Shown piece after piece: positions 9,058 through 17,260 of a DNA stretch of 47,112 nt; position 1 is the stretch's first letter, and each line of letters starts with the position of its first letter. A program made the position numbers and the translations under genes. This DNA is from Nautilia sp. PV-1 (GTDB taxonomy: Bacteria; Campylobacterota; Campylobacteria; Campylobacterales; Nautiliaceae): assembly GCF_004006315.1 (NCBI RefSeq), contig NZ_CP026530.1, positions 617,889 to 665,000 on the forward strand, in the 5' to 3' direction. A model generated the notes under the pieces. It searched no databases. It saw nothing but the letters and a program-made list of their open reading frames with translations, and was not told where the DNA came from.

Positions 9058-9599
9058 AACTGATTGAAGCGCTATTTGAGGGGGCTTTGTGGAAAAGCAG
9101 GTTTATTGTTATTTTAGCCGTGGTATTTGCGGTACTGGGTGCTATATCTTTATTTGCGGTTGCGAGTGCGGACATATGGAAAATGGTTGTTGTTACGTGG
9201 AATGTTTTTGTAAACAACGCCCATCCTGAAAATTTCCATGAAAACTTGATAGGTAAAATTATCGGGGCTATAGACCTTTATCTTATCGGAGTAGTTCTTT
9301 TAATTTTTGCTTTCGGTATTTATGAGCTTTTTATCAGTGAAATTGACGAAGCAAATAACAGCGAAGTGGGCGACAGTATTTTAGCGGTACACAGTCTTGA
9401 TGAACTTAAATCAAAACTCGGTAACGTTATTGTAATGGTTCTTATTGTTATTTTCTTTAAAAAAGTAATTCACATGCATTTTGAAACACCTCTTGATATG
9501 CTTTATTTGGCAGTCGGTATATTTGCTCTTGCACTTTCATTATACTTCATGCATAAATCGCATGCCGTACATGAAAAAGAAGCAGAGGAAGAAAATTAG
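9054..9599 (+). CDS. YqhA / UPF0114-type membrane protein
   Basis: A 181-residue integral membrane protein with hydrophobic segments near 17-40, 72-94, 121-140 and 146-163. The pattern ALWKSRF.V.LAV, then IDLYLIGVVLLIFAFGIYELFIS and SLDELKSKLG matches the YqhA (UPF0114) family, whose function is undefined. The in-frame codon at 9030 lies inside asd and gives an odd hydrophilic N-terminus. The ATG at 9054 is preceded by GGAGGGAGG and overlaps the asd stop, so I take it as the start. Confidence 0.8.
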   Translation: MKLIEALFEGALWKSRFIVILAVVFAVLGAISLFAVASADIWKMVVVTWNVFVNNAHPENFHENLIGKIIGAIDLYLIGVVLLIFAFGIYELFISEIDEANNSEVGDSILAVHSLDELKSKLGNVIVMVLIVIFFKKVIHMHFETPLDMLYLAVGIFALALSLYFMHKSHAVHEKEAEEEN

Positions 9600-9607
9600 G
9601 TGTTAAT

Positions 9608-10504
9608 ATGAAATATATTTTCGGCCCCGTGGCTTCAAGACGCTTCGGAATGAGTCTTGGAGTTGATCTTTCCCCTGATAAAAAAAGATGTAATTTCGAT
9701 TGTATTTACTGTGAGCTGGATCCTGCAAAACCCGTTAATATTTACGATAATGCTCCGAAACCTGATGAAATACTCAAAGAAATAAACCTGGCCGTCAAAA
9801 AATTCTCTTTTGATGTTTTAACACTTACCAGTAACGGAGAACCTACATTATATCCTTATCTTGAAGAACTGGTAAAAAACCTGTCTGAATATAAACTGCT
9901 TATTTTAAGCAACTCTTCCACAATAGACAATCCTGAAATTCAGAAAACTTTATGCAGGTTTGATATGGTAAAGCTTTCTTTAGATGCGGTAACTCCTCAG
10001 ATTTTTAAAAAAATAGACAGACCATATAAAGAAATTAAAATCGAAAATATTATCGCAGGAATGAAAAAGTTCAGAAAAATATATAAAGGCGAACTTATTA
10101 TCGAGATTCTGGTAGTAAAAGGAATTAACGACAAAGAAGAGGAATTTGAAAAAATAAATGAAGTTTTAAAAGATATCAAACCTGAAAGAGTGGATATTTC
10201 AACTATAGACAGGCCTCCTGCATATAAAGTCGAGGGAGTTGATACGAAAAGACTCTTTGAACTGTCAAGAAAAATAGAAAATCAGCATATTTTTATTCCG
10301 ACAAGAGACAAACTGGATTTTAAAGTAGAAAACCTTACAAAAGAAGAGCTGCTTACGACTTTGAAGAAAAGACCTTTCAGTCAAAGTGATATTGATAATA
10401 TATTCGATGAACATACGCTAAGAATTTTTAATGATTTAAAAAAAGAAAATCTGCTTGAAGAGATCTGGGTGGGCGGAATTAAATTTTATAAAGCTCTTGT
10501 TTAG
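9608..10504 (+). CDS. Radical SAM protein (COG0731-like)
   Basis: A 298-residue radical SAM enzyme. The [4Fe-4S] ligands are Cys28, Cys32 and Cys35 (CNFDCIYC), after the family's GPV.SRR(F/L)G.SLG(V/I) N-terminus. SNGEPTLYP corresponds to the second motif, where GEP contacts SAM. The last 65 residues look like a small winged-helix or helical add-on ending in GGIKFYKAL. COG0731 includes wyosine-type tRNA base enzymes and many uncharacterised bacterial members; the substrate here cannot be told. It follows the YqhA gene by eight bases and precedes a membrane protein in the same direction. Confidence 0.75.
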   Translation: MKYIFGPVASRRFGMSLGVDLSPDKKRCNFDCIYCELDPAKPVNIYDNAPKPDEILKEINLAVKKFSFDVLTLTSNGEPTLYPYLEELVKNLSEYKLLILSNSSTIDNPEIQKTLCRFDMVKLSLDAVTPQIFKKIDRPYKEIKIENIIAGMKKFRKIYKGELIIEILVVKGINDKEEEFEKINEVLKDIKPERVDISTIDRPPAYKVEGVDTKRLFELSRKIENQHIFIPTRDKLDFKVENLTKEELLTTLKKRPFSQSDIDNIFDEHTLRIFNDLKKENLLEEIWVGGIKFYKALV

Positions 10505-10529
10505 AATATACGGTTATAAAAGGAGATTA

Positions 10530-11033
10530 ATGCGTGAGTTTTTAAATATTTTAAGGGTGTTAATTGCAGTTGATGTAGGTATTGCTGTGTTTTGTTACTT
10601 GGAAGACAATACGATCTGGCTATACAATACACAAATAGCGTTTTTCAGTGTCAGTTTAATTATATTAGGTAGTTTTATCGGATATTCAAATATGGTTAAA
10701 GCCCATATTAAAAACGGAAATGTAGGAGAAGACATATTAAAAAAATATGAGGACCCTTATAATCTTGATGACGAAGAAGATGAAATTCAGGAAAAAGAGC
10801 TTGAAAAATATAAAAACAGAAAATTAAAATGGTACGAGGCTGTTTTGTTTTATTTTAAAGGCGGTTTTAATTTTTTAAGAATAGCCGGTTATGTTGCATT
10901 AATAGCTGGATTTATATGGCTGAGCAAAAATAATATTTTTGATTATTTAAGTTTTCTGTTTGGAGTAAGCGTAGTGCCTGCCGTTTCGATGATTTATCTT
11001 TTTGCTCTAAGGAGAAAAGCTCAAAAAAGTTGA
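10530..11033 (+). CDS. Membrane protein, unknown
   Basis: A 167-residue protein. Two hydrophobic helices lie near residues 7-23 and 34-52, then a charged stretch (about 60-105, Glu/Asp/Lys-rich, probably cytoplasmic), then two more helices near 116-132 and 137-160, and a basic tail RRKAQKS. The start is chosen at the ATG after AAAAGGAG; the longer in-frame extension lies inside the radical SAM gene and has no ribosome site. I do not recognise the family. It ends right where the next promoter begins. Confidence 0.65.
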   Translation: MREFLNILRVLIAVDVGIAVFCYLEDNTIWLYNTQIAFFSVSLIILGSFIGYSNMVKAHIKNGNVGEDILKKYEDPYNLDDEEDEIQEKELEKYKNRKLKWYEAVLFYFKGGFNFLRIAGYVALIAGFIWLSKNNIFDYLSFLFGVSVVPAVSMIYLFALRRKAQKS

Positions 11034-11063
11034 TTGACAAAAACTCAACTCCTGTGGTATAAT
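11034..11063 (+). promoter_or_regulatory. Consensus promoter with a flanking inverted repeat
   Basis: TTGACA (11034-11039) and TATAAT (11058-11063) are separated by 18 bases, a near-ideal sigma-70 promoter. A perfect 10-base inverted repeat brackets it: CTCAACTCCT at 11044-11053 in the spacer and AGGAGTTGAG at 11080-11089 covering the ribosome site of the next gene. With transcription starting near 11070, only the right arm is in the mRNA, so the dyad is better read as a DNA operator than as an RNA stem. Confidence 0.7.
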
Positions 11064-11089
11064 ATATAAAATCAACAAAAGGAGTTGAG

Positions 11090-12160
11090 ATGAGCAGAAT
11101 ATATGGAAAAGTAGAAAATATTGAAGATATAAGCAGAATAAACTGTCTTATACGTGATGAAATGTTAAATGTTACAACTCCTGCCGAACTTAGCGAATTA
11201 AAAAAGAGAAGCAATTATCTCTGTACACTCACTTATTCACCGTTCTGGAAGAAAAAATTTAATAATGAAATAGAAAAATTAAGAGATTTAGCTATAAAAG
11301 AGAACAGAGCCACCGTAAAAACTGCAAATTACATCGCAAAGTATAAAAACTTTGAAAAACAGTACGAACCCTGGAAAAAAGAGATAGATGTTGAAGAAGA
11401 ACTAAAACAGATACCTCAGTCAGTTGTAAAAGAGCTGACCGAATCTATTTTTGAGCTTCAAAACAGTGTTGAAATACTTGAAGATTTTAGAAAAAGTTTT
11501 TGTGAAATAAGAAAAGCCATGGTTTTATGTGAAAATGTCGAATGCCTTGATAAATTAAAAAGAGCGGTGGATATATTAACTGTATTGCCGTTTATCGAAA
11601 GTTTTGCACAGCACTTTGACGAAGGTATATTAGGAGCAGTAGATAACTTAATAAATAAAGAAAAAAACAGAAGTATAACTCTTGCAAATATAATTGCGGA
11701 AGTTAATGGATGGAACAGGTATTATGAAAGTGTTTCACAAAGCAGTTTTGAAACAACAGCTGAAGCATATCTTGATAAACTTCTAGAAGAGGAAAACAAA
11801 GCTGATACATATATTCCGACTGAAGCAAAATATAAAAAAGGCGCTAAAACATTATGGGTTGTGTATTATCACCCTGTAAAAAAAAGAGAATACGCAAAAA
11901 GAATTTATTTGCCTGCTGATGCAGAAGATATTGAGTTTGAAGGTCCCGGAAAATATAAAAACAGATTCGGCAACGAAGTATGGGGTATAAAAGTAAGCTA
12001 TGTAATTACAGTCGTTCCTACAACTATTCACGTAAGGGGCAGGGAAATAAAACTTCCGGAAAGAAAAATGAGAAAATCTAAAATTGTAGAATTGCCGGAA
12101 ATTGCACAAAATATAAAAATAACTTCAGAAAAACCGCAAAGTGCGATGGATATCGCTTAA
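11090..12160 (+). CDS. Hypothetical protein, 356 residues
   Basis: I do not recognise this protein. It is soluble and charged. Residues 1-130 are mostly helical with Lys/Glu heptad-like stretches, and 130-235 are helical with three Cys. Residues 245-345 switch to beta-rich sequence (TLWVVYYHPVKKREYAKRIY, then GPGKYKNRFGNEVWGIKVSY), ending in an Arg/Lys-rich strand. It has its own strong promoter inside a dyad, starts at ATG after AAAGGAG, and its last four bases overlap the converging membrane gene. A separately controlled, possibly accessory function is a guess only. The codon use looks like its neighbours. Confidence 0.6.
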   Translation: MSRIYGKVENIEDISRINCLIRDEMLNVTTPAELSELKKRSNYLCTLTYSPFWKKKFNNEIEKLRDLAIKENRATVKTANYIAKYKNFEKQYEPWKKEIDVEEELKQIPQSVVKELTESIFELQNSVEILEDFRKSFCEIRKAMVLCENVECLDKLKRAVDILTVLPFIESFAQHFDEGILGAVDNLINKEKNRSITLANIIAEVNGWNRYYESVSQSSFETTAEAYLDKLLEEENKADTYIPTEAKYKKGAKTLWVVYYHPVKKREYAKRIYLPADAEDIEFEGPGKYKNRFGNEVWGIKVSYVITVVPTTIHVRGREIKLPERKMRKSKIVELPEIAQNIKITSEKPQSAMDIA

Positions 12161-12942
12161 TCTTTTGCGGTCTGATAAGCGAAATAAGCACTAAAGAATG
12201 TGAAGTAGGTGATAATTGTCGTTATAGCTACCAGTAGAGGGATAATTATTAGAGTCATATTAGGATGGTTTAAAATCAGCGGGAAAATATAAAACAGATA
12301 CGCGAATGCTATAATGGAATATATTATGCTTACAATAACACTCCATACGAAATAGATAAGCATATATTTGAAATTAAACGTATTTACCCAGAATTTAAAA
12401 TCTATCAAAGAAGAAACCATGCTTAAAAAACTTTCTTTAAAAGTTTCTTTGCTTAACGCTTCTCCGAATTTTCCCAGGAATATATATGAATAAAACAAAA
12501 GATACACTGAATAAAATCCCAATAATATTTTGGCAATATATGTTGTTTTTGATAGGGCAAATAAGAAGTTATGCGGGTCTGCTAAAATAAAAATTGAATT
12601 GGTGAATTTAAGTATTATTATCATAAAAGCTCCGAAAAAAGTGACAATAATAAAAAGCCCCAGCATTATTCCCATTGCGCTTGGAAGAAAATGAAGTAAA
12701 AAAGTGCTAAAAGGCTGTTTTTCTAAAGTTGCAAAATATTCTTTATCGTTATCGGTGATTTTTAATATATAAATCAGCAATACTCCGATGCTTAAATAAA
12801 ACAGTTTTTCAAAAATAAATGAAACGATGCTTATTACCGGATATGCTTGTATAAGAGTCAAAATTGAAAACAGTATAATAACGAACAGAAATTTTTTAAT
12901 TTCGGCTATTGTCAAAAACGTATATTTAAAAACGTCTTTCAT
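12157..12942 (-). CDS. Polytopic membrane protein, unknown
   Basis: A 261-residue, very hydrophobic protein with about six membrane segments (near 17-33, 41-62, 90-116, 135-155, 190-225 and 232-256), few charged residues between them and no cofactor or transporter motif that I can name. It converges on the preceding gene with a four-base overlap. Its promoter is the minus-strand TGtTAAAAT block in the 41-base gap shared with asnB. A structural or transport role is possible but not supported by motif. Confidence 0.65.
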   Translation of the reverse strand: MKDVFKYTFLTIAEIKKFLFVIILFSILTLIQAYPVISIVSFIFEKLFYLSIGVLLIYILKITDNDKEYFATLEKQPFSTFLLHFLPSAMGIMLGLFIIVTFFGAFMIIILKFTNSIFILADPHNFLFALSKTTYIAKILLGFYSVYLLFYSYIFLGKFGEALSKETFKESFLSMVSSLIDFKFWVNTFNFKYMLIYFVWSVIVSIIYSIIAFAYLFYIFPLILNHPNMTLIIIPLLVAITTIITYFTFFSAYFAYQTAKD

Positions 12943-12957
12943 ATTTTTCCTTTTTGG

Positions 12958-12967
12958 TAGAATTTTA
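12958..12967. promoter_or_regulatory. Two overlapping divergent -10 elements
   Basis: On the plus strand TTTTTGG precedes TAGAAT (12958-12963), facing asnB. On the minus strand a T run and TGt precede TAAAAT (12962-12967 read in reverse), facing the membrane gene. The two hexamers share two bases, so the promoters can hardly be occupied at once. Confidence 0.55.
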
Positions 12968-12983
12968 ACAAAAAAGGTTTAAT

Positions 12984-14684
12984 TTGTGTGCAATATTTGG
13001 AATTATAGGGAAGATTGACATTAAAAAAATTGAATATTCATTAGATTTGATGCATAATAGGGGAAAGGATTTTGATTCAATAAAAAAAACTTCCAATGCG
13101 GTTTTCGGATTTAACAGGCTGGCCATAGAAAATATAGATACAAATATACAGCCTCTTGTTTTAGGTAAAAAAATGTTTGTATTTAACGGGGAAATATATA
13201 ACTATAAAAATCTTATTAAAGATTACAATTTAAAAGCACAGACAGAAATCGAAGTTATTGCGTCTTTATGGAATAAGTTCGGAGTGGAGTTTGTAAAAAA
13301 ACTCGACGGTATGTTTGCTATTGCAATATACGACAAAAAACTTTATCTTTTTAGAGACGAGTTCGGTAAAAAACCTCTTTATTTTACAAAAAACGGTATT
13401 TTTGCAAGTGAAATTAAAGCTATATTGCCTTTTTTTGAAAAAAAGCTGAATTTACAGGCTCTTAGTGAATATCTGGCATATAATTCTTCACTGGCTCCAA
13501 ACACCATATATGAAGGTATATATAAGCTGCCGGCAGGCTGCTATTTTGACGGAGAAATAAAAAGATGGCACGATTTTAATAGAATTGAGAATGGAGAATG
13601 GAAAATTGAGAATTGTATTATTGAGATTGAAAAACTTTTAACAAATTCTGTTGAAAAAAGGCTTATGGGTGAGGTTGAGGTCGGTTCACTTCTAAGCGGT
13701 GGGGTTGACAGCAGTCTGATTGCCGCGATAATGTCAAAACAAAGAAAAATAAAGACATTCAGTATCGGTTACGACGGATACGAAAACTATGACGAAAGAA
13801 GATATGCGAAATTAACAGCCGAACATATCGGAAGCGAACATTATGAGGTGAATTATACAAAACAGAACTTTTTTGATGAATTTGAAAACGTGCTTTTTTC
13901 CATGGACGAACCTATAGCCGACAGCAGTTTTTTCCCTGCTAATTTTTTAGCTAAACATATTCCTTTAAAAGTAGTATTAAGCGGAGAGGGGAGCGATGAA
14001 CTGTTTTTGGGATACAGAAGATATAATGAATATCTGGGTTTTTTCGATGCATATCTTCCGAATAAAAAATGGCTTAAAAAATATCTTGAAAGACATCCGG
14101 AAGATATCAAAGAATGGGAAATATTCAGGAGGTTTTTTGCCGATGAGGTTGTTTTCAGAGGGATTAACGAAACTTTTTATCAAAGACAGATAAACAGAGT
14201 TTTGAAAAAAAATGCGTATGAAGTTGATTATAAAAGATTTGTAAAGGGATGGGGGAGTTTTGATTTTACTTATTTCGATTTGAAAGTATGGATAGGCGAA
14301 GTGCTTTTAATGAAACTTGATAAAATGTTTATGGCTAATACAATTGAAGCCAGAAGTCCTTTTTTAGACAAAAATCTGGTAAACTTCGTTTTTTCTCTGC
14401 CGGAAAATATCAGAGGCAAAAATAAATGGATTGTTAAAGAAATAGCAAAAAAACATGTTCCTATAGAAATTGTAAACAGAAGGAAAAAAGGTTTTGCTTT
14501 TCCTTTTTTAGAATGGCTCAAAGAAGAAAACGAATTAAGAGTCATTATTGACGTAAACAGAGAAACTAAAATTTTTAATGAGGAATATCTTAAAGAAATA
14601 ATAAAAACAGGTCACAAAAGATACAAACAGCATCTTTGGACGCTGTATCTTTTCAGCCGTTTTGTAAAAAAGGAATTTTTATGA
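12984..14684 (+). CDS. asnB: Asparagine synthetase, glutamine-hydrolysing
   Basis: Makes asparagine from aspartate, glutamine and ATP. The N-terminal Ntn glutaminase begins CAIFGIIG after the start, so the TTG at 12984 is required to leave Cys2 as the nucleophile; it contains HNRGKDFD and FNGEIYN. The C-terminal domain carries the PP-loop SGGVDSS (about residue 239), LSGEGSDELFLGYRRY, and the closing RRKKGFAFPFLEWL. Length 566 is normal. Between the two domains, residues 200-212 (RIENGEWKIENC) are encoded by an AATTGAGAATGGAGAATGG-like repeat, probably a small in-frame insertion. The gene overlaps the corA-like gene by ATGA. Confidence 0.93.
   Translation: MCAIFGIIGKIDIKKIEYSLDLMHNRGKDFDSIKKTSNAVFGFNRLAIENIDTNIQPLVLGKKMFVFNGEIYNYKNLIKDYNLKAQTEIEVIASLWNKFGVEFVKKLDGMFAIAIYDKKLYLFRDEFGKKPLYFTKNGIFASEIKAILPFFEKKLNLQALSEYLAYNSSLAPNTIYEGIYKLPAGCYFDGEIKRWHDFNRIENGEWKIENCIIEIEKLLTNSVEKRLMGEVEVGSLLSGGVDSSLIAAIMSKQRKIKTFSIGYDGYENYDERRYAKLTAEHIGSEHYEVNYTKQNFFDEFENVLFSMDEPIADSSFFPANFLAKHIPLKVVLSGEGSDELFLGYRRYNEYLGFFDAYLPNKKWLKKYLERHPEDIKEWEIFRRFFADEVVFRGINETFYQRQINRVLKKNAYEVDYKRFVKGWGSFDFTYFDLKVWIGEVLLMKLDKMFMANTIEARSPFLDKNLVNFVFSLPENIRGKNKWIVKEIAKKHVPIEIVNRRKKGFAFPFLEWLKEENELRVIIDVNRETKIFNEEYLKEIIKTGHKRYKQHLWTLYLFSRFVKKEFL
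13583..13615 (+). repeat. Short GAGAAT-type tandem repeat inside asnB
   Basis: The bases AATTGAGAATGGAGAATGG and then AAAATTGAGAATTG contain three GAGAAT units 7 and 16 bases apart. They encode RIENGEWKIEN in the linker between glutaminase and synthetase domains, where other AsnB proteins have unrelated sequence. Similar GGAGAAT repeats occur in many bacteria, both between genes and as in-frame inserts. Confidence 0.5.
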
Positions 14685-15448
14685 AATTTAAAATAAACAA
14701 GTATTTAATAGATGATATTGAAAACAAAGACCATCCGAGCGATTTTGAAGTAGTGAGCGATTATTCCATACTGATATTAAGACTGCCTTTTATAGATAAA
14801 GAAGCTGTTGAAGTGGTTTCATATGCGTTTTTGATAAAAGACGGCAAGGTTTATAAATACGACAGAAAAACTAAAGAATTTGAAATGCTTGGCACATTCA
14901 GCGATCTTTATGATTATCTCGATACGAGAATAGATAAAATTTTGGCTAAAATCAGTAAACTGCACATAGCTATTGCAAAAATGGAAGATGAACTTTATGA
15001 AAATGATATGCCTGTTGATTTTTCAAATAACTGGCTTAAATTTAAAAAAGAGCTTGTATTGATAGAAAGGCTTATGGGACATTCATTAATAGCGTTTGAG
15101 AGATTTATAAAATATTACAAAAACAGTATTGACGAACTTGCATTTAAAGATTTAGCCGAGCATATCGACAGGGCTTTCAGGTTTTCGAAAAATGCAATTG
15201 AAAAACTGGATTATTTATATGAATTTTTTAAAGCAAAGCAGGATGAAAAGATGAATAATATAATGTTTATTTTAACGATTCTTTCGGCCATATTCTTACC
15301 GCTGACATTGATAACTGGATTTTTCGGGATGAATACGGGAGGGCTTCCTTTTACCCAGGATCCGAGCGGAACGCTTAAAGCCATAGGGATTTCCCTTCTT
15401 TTTGAAGTGCCTTTTGTGTTTTTTATATGGAAAATGATGAAAAGTTAA
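14681..15448 (+). CDS. CorA-family divalent cation transporter
   Basis: Inner-membrane channel-like transporter for Mg2+ or a related divalent ion. The 255-residue protein has a soluble N-terminal domain with a long coiled helix (about 95-205), then two C-terminal membrane helices. The first ends in the family signature GFFGMNTGG (the GMN filter motif), the second is the terminal VPFVFFIWKMM helix. It is shorter than E. coli CorA (316), with a reduced N-terminal domain, as in several small CorA/ZntB relatives. The start is the ATG overlapping the asnB stop (ATGA); the in-frame codons further upstream lie within asnB. Ion preference cannot be read from the sequence. Confidence 0.85.
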   Translation: MKFKINKYLIDDIENKDHPSDFEVVSDYSILILRLPFIDKEAVEVVSYAFLIKDGKVYKYDRKTKEFEMLGTFSDLYDYLDTRIDKILAKISKLHIAIAKMEDELYENDMPVDFSNNWLKFKKELVLIERLMGHSLIAFERFIKYYKNSIDELAFKDLAEHIDRAFRFSKNAIEKLDYLYEFFKAKQDEKMNNIMFILTILSAIFLPLTLITGFFGMNTGGLPFTQDPSGTLKAIGISLLFEVPFVFFIWKMMKS

Positions 15449-15456
15449 AGGGAAAT

Positions 15457-16215
15457 TTAAGACTCCCTGTACAGCATATACGGATTTCTCTGATTCGTAG
15501 GCATTATGTCGATATACTGAATGTTTACGTGAGGCGGAGTATTTAATGCACATATTATTGTATTTGCAATATCCTCAGCGCTTAAAGGCGTAAATCCTTC
15601 ATAAACTTTTTTTGCCTTTTTCTTGTCACCTTTAAATCTTACGTTTGAAAATTCAGTTTCAACTGCTCCGGGTGCAATGTTTGTGACTTTTATATTTGTT
15701 CCGTATGCATCGATATTCATACTGTCATTCAGAGAATGTAGTGCCGCTTTTGTAGCACAGTATACATTACCGCCTGTGTATGCAGTTTTACCCGCGACGG
15801 AGCCTAAATTTACTATATGCCCTTCATTTCTTTCTTTCATGTGTCTGAATATCGGTTTTGTTACGTAAAGGACCCCTTTGATGTTTGTGTCAATCATTAT
15901 GTCCCAGTCTTCGGGATTTCCTTCATCGATCGGTTCAAGTCCTAAAGCCAGCCCGGCGTTGTTAATAAGAATATCTATGTGTGTTATTTGTAAAATTTCT
16001 TTGATTGTCTGTGTTACGGCTTCTTTATCTCTCACGTCAAAAGTAAATGTAAGAGTCTGTACTTCAAGGGTGTTTTTTAGTTCATTGAGTTTTTTTTCAT
16101 CTCTTCCGGTTAAAATCAGATTTACACCCATGTTGTTTAACGCTTTTGCCGTTGCTTTGCCTATTCCCGAGGTGGCTCCCGTAATTAACGCAATTTTGCC
16201 TTCTATGAAATTCAT
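15457..16215 (-). CDS. Short-chain dehydrogenase/reductase, YdfG-like
   Basis: Classical SDR of 252 residues. The NAD(P) motif TGATSGIGKA is near residue 13, Arg in LTGRDEKK suggests NADP, NNAG is at about 87, and the catalytic Ser (NLGSVAG) and Tyr-Lys (YCATK) are present. The C-terminal part resembles YdfG-type L-allo-threonine/serine/3-hydroxypropionate dehydrogenases; the exact substrate is open. Two ATGs compete. The one at 16221 sits right on the ribosome site, while the one at 16215 has AAGGA six bases upstream and overlaps the preceding stop (TAATG), so I use 16215. Convergent with the corA-like gene eight bases away. Confidence 0.85.
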   Translation of the reverse strand: MNFIEGKIALITGATSGIGKATAKALNNMGVNLILTGRDEKKLNELKNTLEVQTLTFTFDVRDKEAVTQTIKEILQITHIDILINNAGLALGLEPIDEGNPEDWDIMIDTNIKGVLYVTKPIFRHMKERNEGHIVNLGSVAGKTAYTGGNVYCATKAALHSLNDSMNIDAYGTNIKVTNIAPGAVETEFSNVRFKGDKKKAKKVYEGFTPLSAEDIANTIICALNTPPHVNIQYIDIMPTNQRNPYMLYRES

Positions 16216-16673
16216 TACCATTCCTTTATATTTTTATTAGGTATTATTTGTACATAAAAAGAAAACGGTTTGTTTTCTTTTGCTTTTTTTTCTTCTGATG
16301 TGGTCATATATGTCTGATAGTATATCCAACCGGTTAAAGTTTTGTTTTTTTCATATATTCCGTAATCACTGCCTGTCCATAAAAATGTAGAAAAATTTTT
16401 ATTTAATACTTTTCCTGTAACTTTTGCTTTACACAGATATCTTCCGCTTTTATAATCCCAAATCACAATATTTTCCGGATCAATTTTCAATGGTGAAATA
16501 TCTTTGTTTTTGATGTCCTGATTCAATATGTCTTGATTTAAAATTTCTTCTGCCAATGTAATTGCGTCTTTGTCGTCACAAATTACTCCCGGTTTTTTAG
16601 AAGAATTAAAGTTTAAATTACAGCCGCTTAATAAGAATGCAATAATTAAAAATCCCCCGATTTTCTTTTTCAT
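16215..16673 (-). CDS. Putative lipoprotein, unknown
   Basis: A 152-residue protein with lipobox LLSGC (Cys18). Residues 44-59 contain a short repeat, ILNQDILNQDIKNKDI, from a partial 15-base duplication. The rest has WDYKSGRYLCKAKVTG and WIYYQTYMTT, which look like a beta-rich domain, but I cannot name the family. Two Cys besides the lipidated one could pair. It has its own promoter (TGtTATAAT), AAGGAG before the ATG, and is coupled to the dehydrogenase gene by TAATG. Confidence 0.65.
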   Translation of the reverse strand: MKKKIGGFLIIAFLLSGCNLNFNSSKKPGVICDDKDAITLAEEILNQDILNQDIKNKDISPLKIDPENIVIWDYKSGRYLCKAKVTGKVLNKNFSTFLWTGSDYGIYEKNKTLTGWIYYQTYMTTSEEKKAKENKPFSFYVQIIPNKNIKEW

Positions 16674-16694
16674 CCATTTCTCCTTTTTTAAAAA

Positions 16695-16700
16695 ATTATA
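16695..16700 (-). promoter_or_regulatory. Extended -10 promoter for the lipoprotein-dehydrogenase pair
   Basis: The minus strand reads TTTGTTATAAT, i.e. TGtTATAAT, about 22 bases before the lipoprotein start, followed by AAAAAAGGAG. No -35 is evident. Confidence 0.6.
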
Positions 16701-16742
16701 ACAAATAAGTAAATAAAAAATAGAAAGAAATTGCTTATATTT

Positions 16743-16759
16743 ATAGTGTCTGACACTAT
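16743..16759. repeat. Perfect palindrome ATAGTGTC-T-GACACTAT
   Basis: Eight-base arms around one central base, nine bases beyond the tmRNA 3' end. There is no T-tract, so it is not a standard terminator, though it could form a hairpin. A near copy (TAGCGTC-T-GACACTA, one mismatched pair) lies at 24947-24961 after dnaK. Confidence 0.65.
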
Positions 16760-16767
16760 TATTTGAA

Positions 16768-17145
16768 TGGTGGAGATGTGGGGAATCGAACCCCAGTCCA
16801 GAAGTAGAGTACCCTAAGCGTCTACACGCTTAGTCCGTTGATTATACTGCAACTCCAGGCTCAGCGGACAAAGCCTTGACGGAGTTGAGGGGTGTTATTG
16901 TTTCGGATGTTCTCCCACACCCGAAGGAGAACCTCCTATCCGCACTTTACTCTCTCTCCAAGGTGGCGGAAGGCCTTAGTGGAGAGAGGCGCCCGAAACT
17001 ACTTAATTAAGCAGCAGCTCTAGCTACTGCTGGGCTGTAATTTGTATTATTTGCTGCGTTTATTTTTTTTGGGCCGTTTTAGCGCTTACCCAGGCGCGCG
17101 TGCAGCTTAGGGCTTTCTACCCCTGTCGAAATCCATGTCATCCCC
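16768..17145 (-). ncRNA. ssrA: tmRNA (SsrA)
   Basis: Rescues stalled ribosomes by trans-translation. On the minus strand the 5' end GGGGATG (17145-17139) pairs with CATCTCC before the encoded ACCA 3' end (16768), with one G-U pair. The 5' part holds ACATGGATTTCGACAGGGG, the conserved tRNA-like segment, and the 3' end holds the T-arm TGGGG-TTCGATT-CCCCA. The tag frame at 17057-17007 reads AANNTNYSPAVARAAA then TAA. The first Ala may come from the tRNA or from the first GCA, so the resume codon is uncertain by one. It aligns with the H. pylori tag (NNTDYAPAYAKAA). The length of 378 is normal. Confidence 0.95.
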
Positions 17146-17186
17146 GGGAGATTCTCATTAAGAACCACCCGCGAATGACTGTTGTA

Positions 17187-17215
17187 ATAATATCAAATTT
17201 TCCTTAAAAAATCAA
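17187..17215 (-). promoter_or_regulatory. Promoter of ssrA
   Basis: On the minus strand TTGATT (17215-17210) and TATTAT (17192-17187) are spaced by 17 bases. Transcription would start near 17180, leaving a leader of about 35 bases to be removed at the mature 5' end at 17145. Confidence 0.65.
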
Positions 17216-17260
17216 GATTTGTTTAAGAAAACTTTAAGATATTAATATTGTATTATTTTA

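Noticed and set aside
16768-16800. Isolated tRNA 3' end
   Set aside because: The T-arm and CCA belong to the tmRNA, whose 5' partner is at 17145.
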